23,087 nt of DNA from Bacillota bacterium (GTDB lineage: Bacteria; Bacillota; Sulfobacillia; JABLXB01). The first letter of the stretch is position 1; every line of letters starts with the position of its first letter. The translations under genes were made by a program, and so were the position numbers. The stretch is from assembly GCA_024653225.1 (NCBI GenBank), contig JANLGA010000020.1, positions 1-23,087 on the forward strand, read 5' to 3'. The notes beneath the pieces were generated by a model, which made no database searches, was not told where the DNA came from, and was given only the letters and a program-made list of their open reading frames with translations. This document shows, one piece after another, positions 7,342 through 14,330 of the stretch.

Positions 7342-7841
7342 GAAGAGAGGTGCTGCAAGATGGTGCGCCGGAGGACCTCGACGAGGCGCGCCCTTGATCT
7401 TTGCACCTCTGGGGACAACCCTTCGCCGGGGCCGGTCGAACCGGGCTCTACGCCGATTAGCGTGAGAGACCGCGGCATCGGACCGACCAGGCTCAAGACC
7501 GAAAGCAGGTTGTGAATGGAGAACCCGTGCATGGAGATGGGAGAGACGAACGCGTCGGAACACCGCCGATCGGATCCGTGCTCCGGTGGGGGCCACTGCA
7601 GGACGGTCACCGAGACGGTCCCCGGGGCGCGGCCCTCGGAGACGGCATCCACTAGGATGATATCGAGCGGTTCATCGGGGCCGACCTCGGCGGGCGCCGG
7701 CAGGATGTCCGGCGTGCAGGCCGCGGCCCGGACCAGTCGTACCGAGTCGGGCCATTCGAACCGGGCCATCTCTTCCACGGCGAGCAGACCGACCGAGTCA
7801 TCGCCCATGAGCGGGTGCCCTAGACCGACGACCCAAATCAC
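7338..7841 (-). CDS. [NiFe]-hydrogenase maturation protease (HybD/HyaD family, peptidase M52)
   Basis: This endopeptidase removes the C-terminal tail of the hydrogenase large subunit after nickel insertion. Of its 167 residues, the N-terminal motif is VVGLGHPLMGDDSVG. Asp15 takes the place of the first nickel ligand (Glu16 in HybD), Asp65 lies in IILVDAV, and His105 lies in SMHGFS; together these form the nickel-sensing triad. I chose the GTG at 7841 because AGGAGG stands 7 bases ahead; an in-frame TTG at 7859 would place that site inside the gene. It is divergent from the hydrogenase structural genes, with the two starts about 100 bases apart. Its expected substrate is the large subunit at 8933-10351, which still carries a cleavable 14-residue extension. 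Confidence 0.9.
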   Translation of the reverse strand: MIWVVGLGHPLMGDDSVGLLAVEEMARFEWPDSVRLVRAAACTPDILPAPAEVGPDEPLDIILVDAVSEGRAPGTVSVTVLQWPPPEHGSDRRCSDAFVSPISMHGFSIHNLLSVLSLVGPMPRSLTLIGVEPGSTGPGEGLSPEVQRSRARLVEVLRRTILQHLSS

Positions 7842-7943
7842 TGTAGCACCTCCTGGCAAGCATCCGACCGCGACTCCCGCGGTGGGCTGTGCTCGAATAT
7901 CATGTTACCGCAAGGGACCCGTTACCCCGCGGAGGTGTCGGAG

Positions 7944-8936
7944 TTGGAATACCCGGAATTCCTCGACATTCTGGGGTTCGGCCCCCCTCGCCGGATGGCG
8001 GCGTTGCTGCTCGAGCTGCATCGCCACCTCCGGCGGGCGTGCAAACGAAAGCCGCCGGTCATTTGGTTCGAGGCCAATGCCTGCTCGGGTGATTCCATCT
8101 CCCTCATGAATGCGGTGGGACCGGATCTGGTACAAATCCTATTCTCGATAGTTGATGTGCGTTACGACAACGCGCTGATGGCTGCGGAGGGAGAGTACGC
8201 GAAGCGGGCGCTCGAGCAGGCGGTGAGGGAGTCCCCGGGAAGGTATGTGCTCATGGTCGAGGGCGCTATTCCGCTCAACGCGGGAGGGCGCTTCGCAATA
8301 GTCTCTTGGGGACCGGGACCCCTCGCGACCGGGAGTGGGCCCACGACTGCCGCCGAGGTGCTGGCGTGGCTCGCGCCGCTTGCCGGTCGCGTCATCGCCG
8401 TGGGAACGTGCGCGACGCACGGAGGCCCTTCGGCGGCGCGACCGAATCCCAGCGGAAGCGTCGGGACGTCCGCATTCCTTGCACAGGTCGCACCCGGCAC
8501 ACGCGCAATCAACGTGACGGGATGTCCGGCTCACCCCGATTGGACGGTGGCCACCCTGGCCCACGTGCTCATGTACGGCGATCCGGACCTCGACAAGGCC
8601 GGCAGGCCCCTCTTCTTGTACGGGGAGACGGTTCACCGGAACTGCCAGCGGCGCTCCTACTTTGACCGGGGGGAATTCGCCGAATGGCCGGGCGGCGAGG
8701 AATGCATGTTCCAGGTCGGGTGCATGGGACCCGTCACTCACTCGGACTGCCCCTACCGTCTGTGGAACGCTTACGTGAATTGGCCCGTGAAGGCAAGCAC
8801 TCCGTGCATCGGCTGCACCACTCCGGAGTTCCCGGACGGCTCCATGCCCTTCTTCGCACCGCTTTCCTCCAAGCGAGAGATGCTGCCCCGGGACGACGAC
8901 GGGGCGGACGGGCGGAACCGGGGTGAGCGACCATGA
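7944..8936 (+). CDS. [NiFe]-hydrogenase small subunit with an Asp in place of one proximal-cluster Cys
   Basis: This is the electron-transfer subunit (330 residues) carrying three Fe-S clusters. Ligands can be aligned with Desulfovibrio enzymes. The proximal cluster has Cys47, Asp50, Cys156 (GTCATHGG) and Cys194 (TGCPAHP). The distal cluster has His231, Cys234, Cys254 and Cys260. The medial cluster has Cys269, Cys288 and Cys291 (CIGC). Position 50 is normally Cys (CTGCS) but here reads CSGDS, codon GAT at 8091. A three-Cys-one-Asp proximal cluster is known from the actinobacterial-type (group 1h) enzyme of Ralstonia eutropha. There is no Tat signal and no C-terminal anchor, so a soluble cytoplasmic enzyme is expected. 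I chose TTG at 7944 because GGAGG is 8 bases ahead; the ATG at 7902 has no ribosome site. The stop overlaps the large-subunit start by 4 bases. Confidence 0.9.
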   Translation: MEYPEFLDILGFGPPRRMAALLLELHRHLRRACKRKPPVIWFEANACSGDSISLMNAVGPDLVQILFSIVDVRYDNALMAAEGEYAKRALEQAVRESPGRYVLMVEGAIPLNAGGRFAIVSWGPGPLATGSGPTTAAEVLAWLAPLAGRVIAVGTCATHGGPSAARPNPSGSVGTSAFLAQVAPGTRAINVTGCPAHPDWTVATLAHVLMYGDPDLDKAGRPLFLYGETVHRNCQRRSYFDRGEFAEWPGGEECMFQVGCMGPVTHSDCPYRLWNAYVNWPVKASTPCIGCTTPEFPDGSMPFFAPLSSKREMLPRDDDGADGRNRGERP

Positions 8937-10351
8937 CGAGGACTATCACGGTGTCCCCGATGACGAGGGTCAGCGGCCTCCTGAGCATCGAGGTGGTGGT
9001 GGAGGGCAACGTCGTCGTGGACGCGAGGGCCGTCGGCGGACAGTTTCGCGGCTTCGAAATGATGATGGTCGGCAGGCATCCGACCGACGCGCCGTATTTC
9101 ACGCAGCGGGTGTGCGGGATATGCTCGGCCGCCCACGGCTATGCCGGCGCCCTGGCGGCCGACCGCGCATACGGAAACGAACTGCCGCCGAACGGCTGGA
9201 TTCTTCGGAATTTCATCTTGGGTTCGGAGATGCTTCAGAACCAGATACGACATTTCTACCTGCTCAGCCTGCCCGATTTCGTGGAATTCCCGCCGGTGCC
9301 CCCGTTCACGGGCGGCGGGGGCGACTTCCGCCTGGGGCCTCGCCGCACCGCTGAAATGGTGGAACACTACGTGAGATCGGTCGAGGTCTCGAGGAAATGC
9401 CACGAGATGCTCTGCGTCTTCGGTGGAAAGATCCCGCACCAACACGCGATGGTCCCAGGCGGCGTGTCGGTGCCGGTGACCGCCGACAGGATCCTGAAGT
9501 GTCTCGCGCTGCTCGAAGACGTCGTCTCGTTCATTGACGACTGCTACCTGCCGGACGTGGAGGTGTTGGCATCGGCCTATCCCGACTACTTTCACCTGGG
9601 CGCGAGGCCGCCGCGCTTCTTCTCGTCGGGCCTATTCCGGTTGGGGCCGCGAATGGAAATCCCGGCGACCCCTTCGGGGGTGCTGTTCGACGGGAGACTG
9701 GAACCCATAGACCCGCTGTTCATACGCGAACACCTGCGGTCCTCGTGGCTGGAAGAAGGGCCGGAACATTTCACTCCCGCGCCCGACAAGCCCGGCGCTT
9801 ACACCTGGGCCGCGGCCCCGAGGTATCGCGGCCTGGCTTTCGAAGTGGGCCCGCTCGCGAGGCTCGCGGTGAACTACGCCCGCACCGGGACCGTGTACGG
9901 GGGTCGGACGGGGGCGCCGCCGGGGACCGCCACGATGGATAGGATCCGGGCGAGGGCGCTCGAGGCCGCCGAGATCGCGCGGCACCTCCATCGTTTCCTC
10001 GGGGACCTGGAGCCCGGCTCGGCCACGGTCAGTCACAGCGCGAAGCTCGTGGAAGAGGTCGCCTCCGCCATGGTGGAAGTGCCCAGGGGCACCCTGACCC
10101 ACACGATGCTCACCGACCCCGAGAAGGTGCTGAGATACAATATCATTACGCCGACCGCCTGGAACTTCTCGCCGCACGACGATGCCGGAAACCCCGGCCC
10201 GGTCGAGGAGGCCCTCATCGGCACCATACTCGCCGACCCCGCGCGACCGGTGGAGGTCGGGCGGATCACGCGGGCCTTCGACCCGTGCATGTCGTGCGCT
10301 ACGCACGTCATCCGAATGGGCGGGCGATTGAATGACGGGAGGGATGGGTGA
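8933..10351 (+). CDS. [NiFe]-hydrogenase large (catalytic) subunit
   Basis: The 472-residue subunit holds the Ni-Fe(CN)2CO site. The L1 motif is RVCGICSAAH (Cys61, Cys64, His68) and L2 is DPCMSCATH (Cys452, Cys455, His458), so all four metal thiolates are present. The RGFE motif (Glu42) supplies the usual proton-gate glutamate. After His458 come 14 residues, the tail expected to be removed by the protease encoded at 7338-7841. The N-terminal TRIEGH-type motif is altered to TRVSGL. Together with the small subunit this is a bidirectional or uptake hydrogenase of the group 1-like type. No cytochrome b, diaphorase or ferredoxin gene follows, so the redox partner is unknown. Other maturation genes (hypB-F) must lie elsewhere. 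Confidence 0.93.
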   Translation: MTRTITVSPMTRVSGLLSIEVVVEGNVVVDARAVGGQFRGFEMMMVGRHPTDAPYFTQRVCGICSAAHGYAGALAADRAYGNELPPNGWILRNFILGSEMLQNQIRHFYLLSLPDFVEFPPVPPFTGGGGDFRLGPRRTAEMVEHYVRSVEVSRKCHEMLCVFGGKIPHQHAMVPGGVSVPVTADRILKCLALLEDVVSFIDDCYLPDVEVLASAYPDYFHLGARPPRFFSSGLFRLGPRMEIPATPSGVLFDGRLEPIDPLFIREHLRSSWLEEGPEHFTPAPDKPGAYTWAAAPRYRGLAFEVGPLARLAVNYARTGTVYGGRTGAPPGTATMDRIRARALEAAEIARHLHRFLGDLEPGSATVSHSAKLVEEVASAMVEVPRGTLTHTMLTDPEKVLRYNIITPTAWNFSPHDDAGNPGPVEEALIGTILADPARPVEVGRITRAFDPCMSCATHVIRMGGRLNDGRDG

Positions 10352-10638
10352 TGCACGAGATCTCGGCGGCCCACGGGATTATCCGTGCCGTCATCGAGGA
10401 ATGCGGGCGGCGCGGGCTGGCCAGGGCGAGCGCGTTCAGGGTGAGCGTGAACGCGCTGGACGGCCTGTCACCCGAAAACGTCGTCCACTGGATAGAGTTC
10501 ATGGGACGGGGAACGCGGCTCGAAGGCGCGCGGGTCGAGATACGCGTCTTTCGGGACGGCGAACCCGGGTGTCCCGCCCCGGGGGACATGCGCCTGGACA
10601 CGCTCGAGGGCGAGATGAATGAGCCCGAGGTCACCTGA
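10351..10638 (+). CDS. hypA: HypA-like nickel-delivery protein lacking the zinc-finger domain
   Basis: HypA hands Ni(II) to the hydrogenase large subunit. This 95-residue protein starts with the nickel-binding MHE motif (His2) and keeps the family fold signals (HGIIRAVIEEC, then LSPENVVHWIEFMGRGTRLEGARVEI). Canonical HypA has about 115 residues with two CxxC pairs binding zinc. Here that segment is missing: the chain passes from VFRDGEPGC directly to the terminal strand MRLDTLEGE, and only one Cys of the zinc module remains. The ATG at 10351 overlaps the large-subunit stop (TGATG) and has GGAGGG ahead, so it is translated with the hydrogenase. A fully functional HypA may exist elsewhere, or this short form may serve only this enzyme. 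It is shortened but not frameshifted. Confidence 0.8.
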   Translation: MHEISAAHGIIRAVIEECGRRGLARASAFRVSVNALDGLSPENVVHWIEFMGRGTRLEGARVEIRVFRDGEPGCPAPGDMRLDTLEGEMNEPEVT

Positions 10639-10982
10639 AACTGCGAGACCGAGCGCGCTGGAGTGCATATTCCGGCGATATTCTCAGACGTGTCTCCCTG
10701 GGGAGCGCTGGAGGGACATGCTGGGCGCCCAGACGAATTGAAAGGGGTGAGCGATCCAGAAAGAATATACTTCAGGATTAGCACTCACTCATTGAGAGTG
10801 CCAGTGACGGTTCCTCCAGTTTCGCCCGCGCGACCGGCCTTCATACTGTACAGGGTCTGCTGAAGCACTTGAGGCTCTCGGGTATCCCGGAGGCCTCATG
10901 TGTATATCCCTCGAGGAGCCTCGGCGGGCGTCGGACGGGGCGGAACGGGTCGGGTGAATAAGGCGATAGGGGGAAAGCACTC
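10639..10982 (+). other. 344-base gene-free region with regulatory signals
   Basis: This gap separates the hydrogenase operon from the NEW3/ABC operon. It contains a CIRCE element (10778-10804) with a -10-like TATACT just upstream (10766-10771). It also has an imperfect stem-loop at 10870-10898 (outer arms TGAGGC/GCCTCA, inner CGGG/CCCG). A possible 19-codon reading frame at 10898-10957 has GGAGG 4 bases before its ATG. No terminator with a U tract is visible after the hydrogenase genes. Confidence 0.5.
10778..10804 (+). promoter_or_regulatory. CIRCE element (HrcA operator)
   Basis: The left half TTAGCACTC matches the CIRCE consensus at all 9 positions, and after exactly 9 bases the right half GAGTGCCAG matches GAGTGCTAA at 7 of 9. 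CIRCE usually overlaps the transcription start of groESL or the hrcA-dnaK operon. Here a TATACT -10-like hexamer ends 6 bases before it, which places the start at the element. No clear -35 with normal spacing is visible: TTGAAA at 10738 is 22 bases from the -10. The next genes downstream are the NEW3/ABC operon, not chaperones. Confidence 0.7.
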
Positions 10983-12170
10983 ATGCTCGACACCAGGCGG
11001 AAACCCATGGTGGGCGCAGTGCCGGTTGCGGTGCTCACCATGATCGCGACGTTGGCGACGGTCCTGCTGATATCGGGAGACGCCCTCGCTTCCCCGGGAA
11101 TCATCATATCCACACCCTATCCGGGGGTGTCAGTCAAGCCCGGCGAGACTGCCCGGCTGTCCGTCAGTGTGGCGAGCTCGGACGGCGCCAGGAGAGTCGT
11201 TGACGTGTCGGTTAAGTCCGCGCCCCAGGACTGGAAACCGTCCCTCTTCGCGGGAGGGTACAGGGTCCACCAGGTGCTGGTGCAGGGGAACGAAGCGCAG
11301 TTCTTGGAGCTGGAGTTCACGGTGCCTGAGAAAGCCGTGGGTGAGAGGCACCAGATCGTCCTGGAAGCCCGGAGCGGGGCGGACGTCTCGACTCTGCCCA
11401 TTGACGTGAGATTGTCAATGGTCGGGGCTTCGACCAAGCTTGTCACGGATTACCCGGCGCTGCAGGGTCCGAGCGGCGCCGAGTTCAGGTTCAGGCTCAC
11501 GCTGTCGAACGACGCCGCGACGGAGCAGAGTTACAGCCTGCTCGTCGCCGCCCCCGAGGGGTGGGGCATCAAGCTCACGCCGTCATACAGCGACCAGGAA
11601 ATCGCGTCCTTGAGCCTCAAACCTGGAGCGTCGCAGGGACTCGAACTCTCCGCCAAGCCCCCGGCGAAGGCCGAAGCCGGCGAGTATCCCCTCATCATAA
11701 AGGCGATGAGCAGCAGGGGGAGCGCGCAGGTCGAACTCAAGGTGACGATTACCGGGAAATACGAGGCCGAGGTCACCACCCCCGGCGAGAGGTTGAATGC
11801 CTCCGTGGTCTCGGGCCGGGACAATTACGTCACGATCGTCGTCAAGAATACGGGTTCATCGCCCCTTCGAAACTTGCGGTTGTTTTCGGGCAAGCCAACC
11901 AACTGGTCTGTGACGTTCAAGCCGGAAACCATAGATAACATACCCCCCGGGGAGTCTAAGCAGGTGGAGGCCGTGATCAAGCCGGACCCGCGGGCGGTCG
12001 CGGGGGATTACATTGTGGGGGTTGGCGTGGAGAACGACCAGGTCTACACCAGGTCTGACCTCCGGGTAACAGTCAAGACGGCGACGACCTGGGGGATCGT
12101 GGGGATCCTCGTGGTCGCCGGCGTGGTCTTGTGGATCCTGGATCTCTTCAAGAGGTACGGCAGGCGATGA
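10983..12170 (+). CDS. Exported NEW3-domain membrane protein associated with an ABC transporter
   Basis: The 395-residue protein has an N-terminal signal sequence (hydrophobic core about 12-32, cleavage region DALASPG). It then has about 320 extracellular residues arranged as three beta-sandwich repeats of NEW3 type, recognisable by PGETARLSVSV, the middle repeat ending in LKPGASQGLELSAKPP, and NIPPGESKQVEAVIKP. A single membrane helix near 365-383 is followed by a basic tail (LFKRYGRR). NEW3 modules are thought to bind carbohydrate or act as scaffolds. The ATG at 10983 follows GGGGG. Its stop overlaps the ATPase start (ATGA), so it belongs to a three-gene unit with an ABC-2 exporter, a pairing common in Bacillota. 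It probably forms the outside part of that complex. The substrate is unknown. Confidence 0.85.
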   Translation: MLDTRRKPMVGAVPVAVLTMIATLATVLLISGDALASPGIIISTPYPGVSVKPGETARLSVSVASSDGARRVVDVSVKSAPQDWKPSLFAGGYRVHQVLVQGNEAQFLELEFTVPEKAVGERHQIVLEARSGADVSTLPIDVRLSMVGASTKLVTDYPALQGPSGAEFRFRLTLSNDAATEQSYSLLVAAPEGWGIKLTPSYSDQEIASLSLKPGASQGLELSAKPPAKAEAGEYPLIIKAMSSRGSAQVELKVTITGKYEAEVTTPGERLNASVVSGRDNYVTIVVKNTGSSPLRNLRLFSGKPTNWSVTFKPETIDNIPPGESKQVEAVIKPDPRAVAGDYIVGVGVENDQVYTRSDLRVTVKTATTWGIVGILVVAGVVLWILDLFKRYGRR

Positions 12171-13129
12171 ACAGGAACGCTGGTGAAGAACCGGTCATCC
12201 GGACGCGCGCCCTTGCCAAGACGTACGGCGGGCTTAAGGCGGTGGATTGCCTCGACCTCGACATTCACGAGGGAGAGATATTCGGGCTGCTCGGGCCCAA
12301 CGGGGCGGGGAAGACGACCACGATCCTGATGCTTCTCGGGCTGACCGAGCCGACGTCCGGTTCAGTCAAGGTATGCGGATTCGACCCGGTGAGGCAACCG
12401 CTCGAGGTGAAGAAGATCGTCGGCTATCTTCCGGACAGGGTCAGCTTCTACGATGACATGACCGCGGAGGAGAACCTCCTTTTCACCGCCGCCCTCAACG
12501 ACATCCCCCGGGAGAGAGCCGCGGAACGGGCCTCCCGGCTGCTCGAGCGGGTCGGACTCGGGGACTCGGGCGGGCGGAAGGTGAGGGAATTCTCGCGCGG
12601 GATGGTGCAGCGCCTGGGGATAGCGGATGCGCTCATGAAGGACCCCAGGGTGGTCATACTGGACGAACCCACGCTCGGCATAGACCCGACAGGTGTCAGG
12701 GAAACGCTCGACCTGATCGTCGGCTTGAGCCGCCGCGACAACATCACTGTGCTGCTGTCCACGCACTTGCTCTACCAGGTCCAGGAGATATGCGACAGGA
12801 TAGCCGTGTTCTACCGGGGGAAGGCGGTCGCGGTCGGGCGGATTGACGACCTGTGCGCCGACATGATCGGCGCCGGGCCTTGCACCATCGAGGTGGAGGC
12901 CTCGGGGGCGGGCGTCGAAAGCGCCATCCAGGGCCTGCCGTGGGTACGGTCATGCCGGACGGAGGGTTCGCTCAAGATCCTGGAATGCGACGGCGACAGG
13001 CGGGAAGAGATCTCCAGGGCCATCTTCGAGGCGGGGGGTGTGCCGAAGCACCTGAGACTCGCCGGCTTCGGCCTGGACGAGCTGTACCGTCGGTACTTCC
13101 AAGACGACTCCGGAGGTGGTGACGCATGA
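12167..13129 (+). CDS. ABC transporter ATPase of the NEW3-linked exporter
   Basis: This nucleotide-binding protein (320 residues) has Walker A GPNGAGKTT at 43-51 and the D/Q-loop region IVGYLPDRVSFYDDMTAEENL. The signature REFSRGMVQRLGIA is near 140-153, with SRGM replacing SGGQ as in many ABC-2/NosF-like ATPases. Walker B VVILDEPTLGIDPTG is near 162-176 and the H-loop is LLSTHLL. The start is the ATG at 12167, which overlaps the NEW3 stop by 4 bases; the open frame further upstream lies inside the NEW3 gene. The stop overlaps the permease start by 4 bases. It energises the permease at 13126-14118. Confidence 0.92.
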   Translation: MNRNAGEEPVIRTRALAKTYGGLKAVDCLDLDIHEGEIFGLLGPNGAGKTTTILMLLGLTEPTSGSVKVCGFDPVRQPLEVKKIVGYLPDRVSFYDDMTAEENLLFTAALNDIPRERAAERASRLLERVGLGDSGGRKVREFSRGMVQRLGIADALMKDPRVVILDEPTLGIDPTGVRETLDLIVGLSRRDNITVLLSTHLLYQVQEICDRIAVFYRGKAVAVGRIDDLCADMIGAGPCTIEVEASGAGVESAIQGLPWVRSCRTEGSLKILECDGDRREEISRAIFEAGGVPKHLRLAGFGLDELYRRYFQDDSGGGDA

Positions 13130-14118
13130 GCATCGGTCGGGGAGCCTCCGCATCCGTCTCGAGAGTCTTCGGGCGGGGAGCGTCCGCCGTGATGAGGAAG
13201 GAGATCTCGGATCACTTCGCGAGCAGGAGGATAATGATCCTGGTCTCGCTCATCGCGGTGGCGGGGGTTTCGGCCATATACGTGGCGGGCATGACCATCC
13301 GCGACACCGTGGCCTTCGCCGAAGATGGGGCGGAATTCGTCTTCCTGCGCCTGTTCACCACCTCGGGTGCGAACCTTCCTCCGTTCACGTCCTTCCTGGG
13401 ATTCCTGGGTCCGCTGGTCGGCCTGGCCGTCGGGTTCGACGCGGTCAACGGCGAGAGGGCTCGCGGGACCCTGAGCCGCATACTCTCGAACCCGATACAC
13501 AGGGATGCCGTCCTGAATGGGAAGTTCCTGGCGGGCGTTTTCGCCGTTTCGATCATGCTGCTGTCGCTGACGCTGCTCGTGGCCGGAATGGGACTGCAAC
13601 TCATCGGGGTTCCACCGACGTCCGAGGAGATGGCGAGGATACTGGCGTACACGACGCTGACCATCGTGTATGTCTCGTTCTGGCTGGCGGTGTCGATTCT
13701 GTTCTCGGTGTATTTCAGGCAGGCCTCCACTTCCGCGCTGGCCGGCATCGCGGTGTGGCTGTTCGCCAGCGTGTTCATGCCCCTGATAGCCGGCATGGCC
13801 GCCGACGCGGCCGTGCCGCTCCAGGAAAACCCCACCGCGCTGGAGATACTGGCGCACGAGCGTATCCGGCAGGGGATATCGAGGATATCACCGACCGCCC
13901 TGTACTATGAGGCTGCGGCTTCCATCCTGTCGCCCCACGTCCGCTCCCTCGGACTCGTCTTGATAGAGCAGATCGAGGGCGCCGTCGCCGGGCCCCTCCC
14001 TCTCGTGCAGAGCATCCTGAACATCTGGCCCCACGCAACGGGACTCGTGGCCGGCACCCTCGTGTGTTTCGCCGTCGCTTACGTCGGTTTCATGAGGCAG
14101 GAGATCCGCGCCGGCTAG
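13126..14118 (+). CDS. ABC-2 (NosY-like) permease of the NEW3-linked exporter
   Basis: The 330-residue membrane protein begins with a basic cytoplasmic stretch ending MRKEISDHFASRRIMILVSLIAV. It then has a long periplasmic-side loop after helix 1, the cytoplasmic coupling motif DAVNGERARGTLSRILSNPIHRDAVLNGKFLA, and about five further helices. This layout and the ERARGTL motif are typical of COG1277/NosY-type permeases. It is joined to the ATPase by a 4-base overlap (ATGA). It is the last gene of the trio, followed by about 210 bases without a clear terminator. Confidence 0.88.
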   Translation: MSIGRGASASVSRVFGRGASAVMRKEISDHFASRRIMILVSLIAVAGVSAIYVAGMTIRDTVAFAEDGAEFVFLRLFTTSGANLPPFTSFLGFLGPLVGLAVGFDAVNGERARGTLSRILSNPIHRDAVLNGKFLAGVFAVSIMLLSLTLLVAGMGLQLIGVPPTSEEMARILAYTTLTIVYVSFWLAVSILFSVYFRQASTSALAGIAVWLFASVFMPLIAGMAADAAVPLQENPTALEILAHERIRQGISRISPTALYYEAAASILSPHVRSLGLVLIEQIEGAVAGPLPLVQSILNIWPHATGLVAGTLVCFAVAYVGFMRQEIRAG

Positions 14119-14330
14119 CACGGTGAACCTCCTGCAGCCGGGCGGCGACAGCACGGGCAGTCGCGAGCGTTGTTTGGAGCCGCGCCGCGTCCGCCTCCTT
14201 CTCCCCGGCTTCCCCGCCCGTATCGGCCTTCCCGTGTGGAGGACTGGGGACCGAATTGTCGAAAGCATCCGTGGTCGGACCGTGCGCGACGAGACACGGT
14301 CGCGGCCCGACAAGGAGGGAACTTGCCCCG
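14119..14330 (+). other. Leader region of the tryptophanase gene
   Basis: The 212 bases contain no gene. Shortly before the tryptophanase ribosome site there is a stem-loop: GTCGG-ACCGTG (14274-14284) can pair with CACGGT (14295-14300) and CCGAC (14307-14311), with a 6-base bulge on the 3' side. An exact Spo0A-box-like TTGTCGAA lies at 14256-14263. I looked for a TnaC-like leader peptide with a critical Trp and a near stop and found none. Confidence 0.3.

Noticed and set aside
7898..7903. TATCAT as -10 of the hydrogenase operon
   Set aside because: No -35-like hexamer lies 16-18 bases upstream and the match is only partial.
7902..7943. ATG at 7902 as start of the hydrogenase small subunit
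   Set aside because: It has no ribosome site, while the TTG at 7944 has GGAGG at ideal spacing; a start at 7902 cannot be excluded and would add 14 residues.
14119..14330. TnaC-like leader peptide
   Set aside because: No short frame with a Trp codon followed by Pro and stop at suitable spacing is present; the Trp-containing frames run on without stops.
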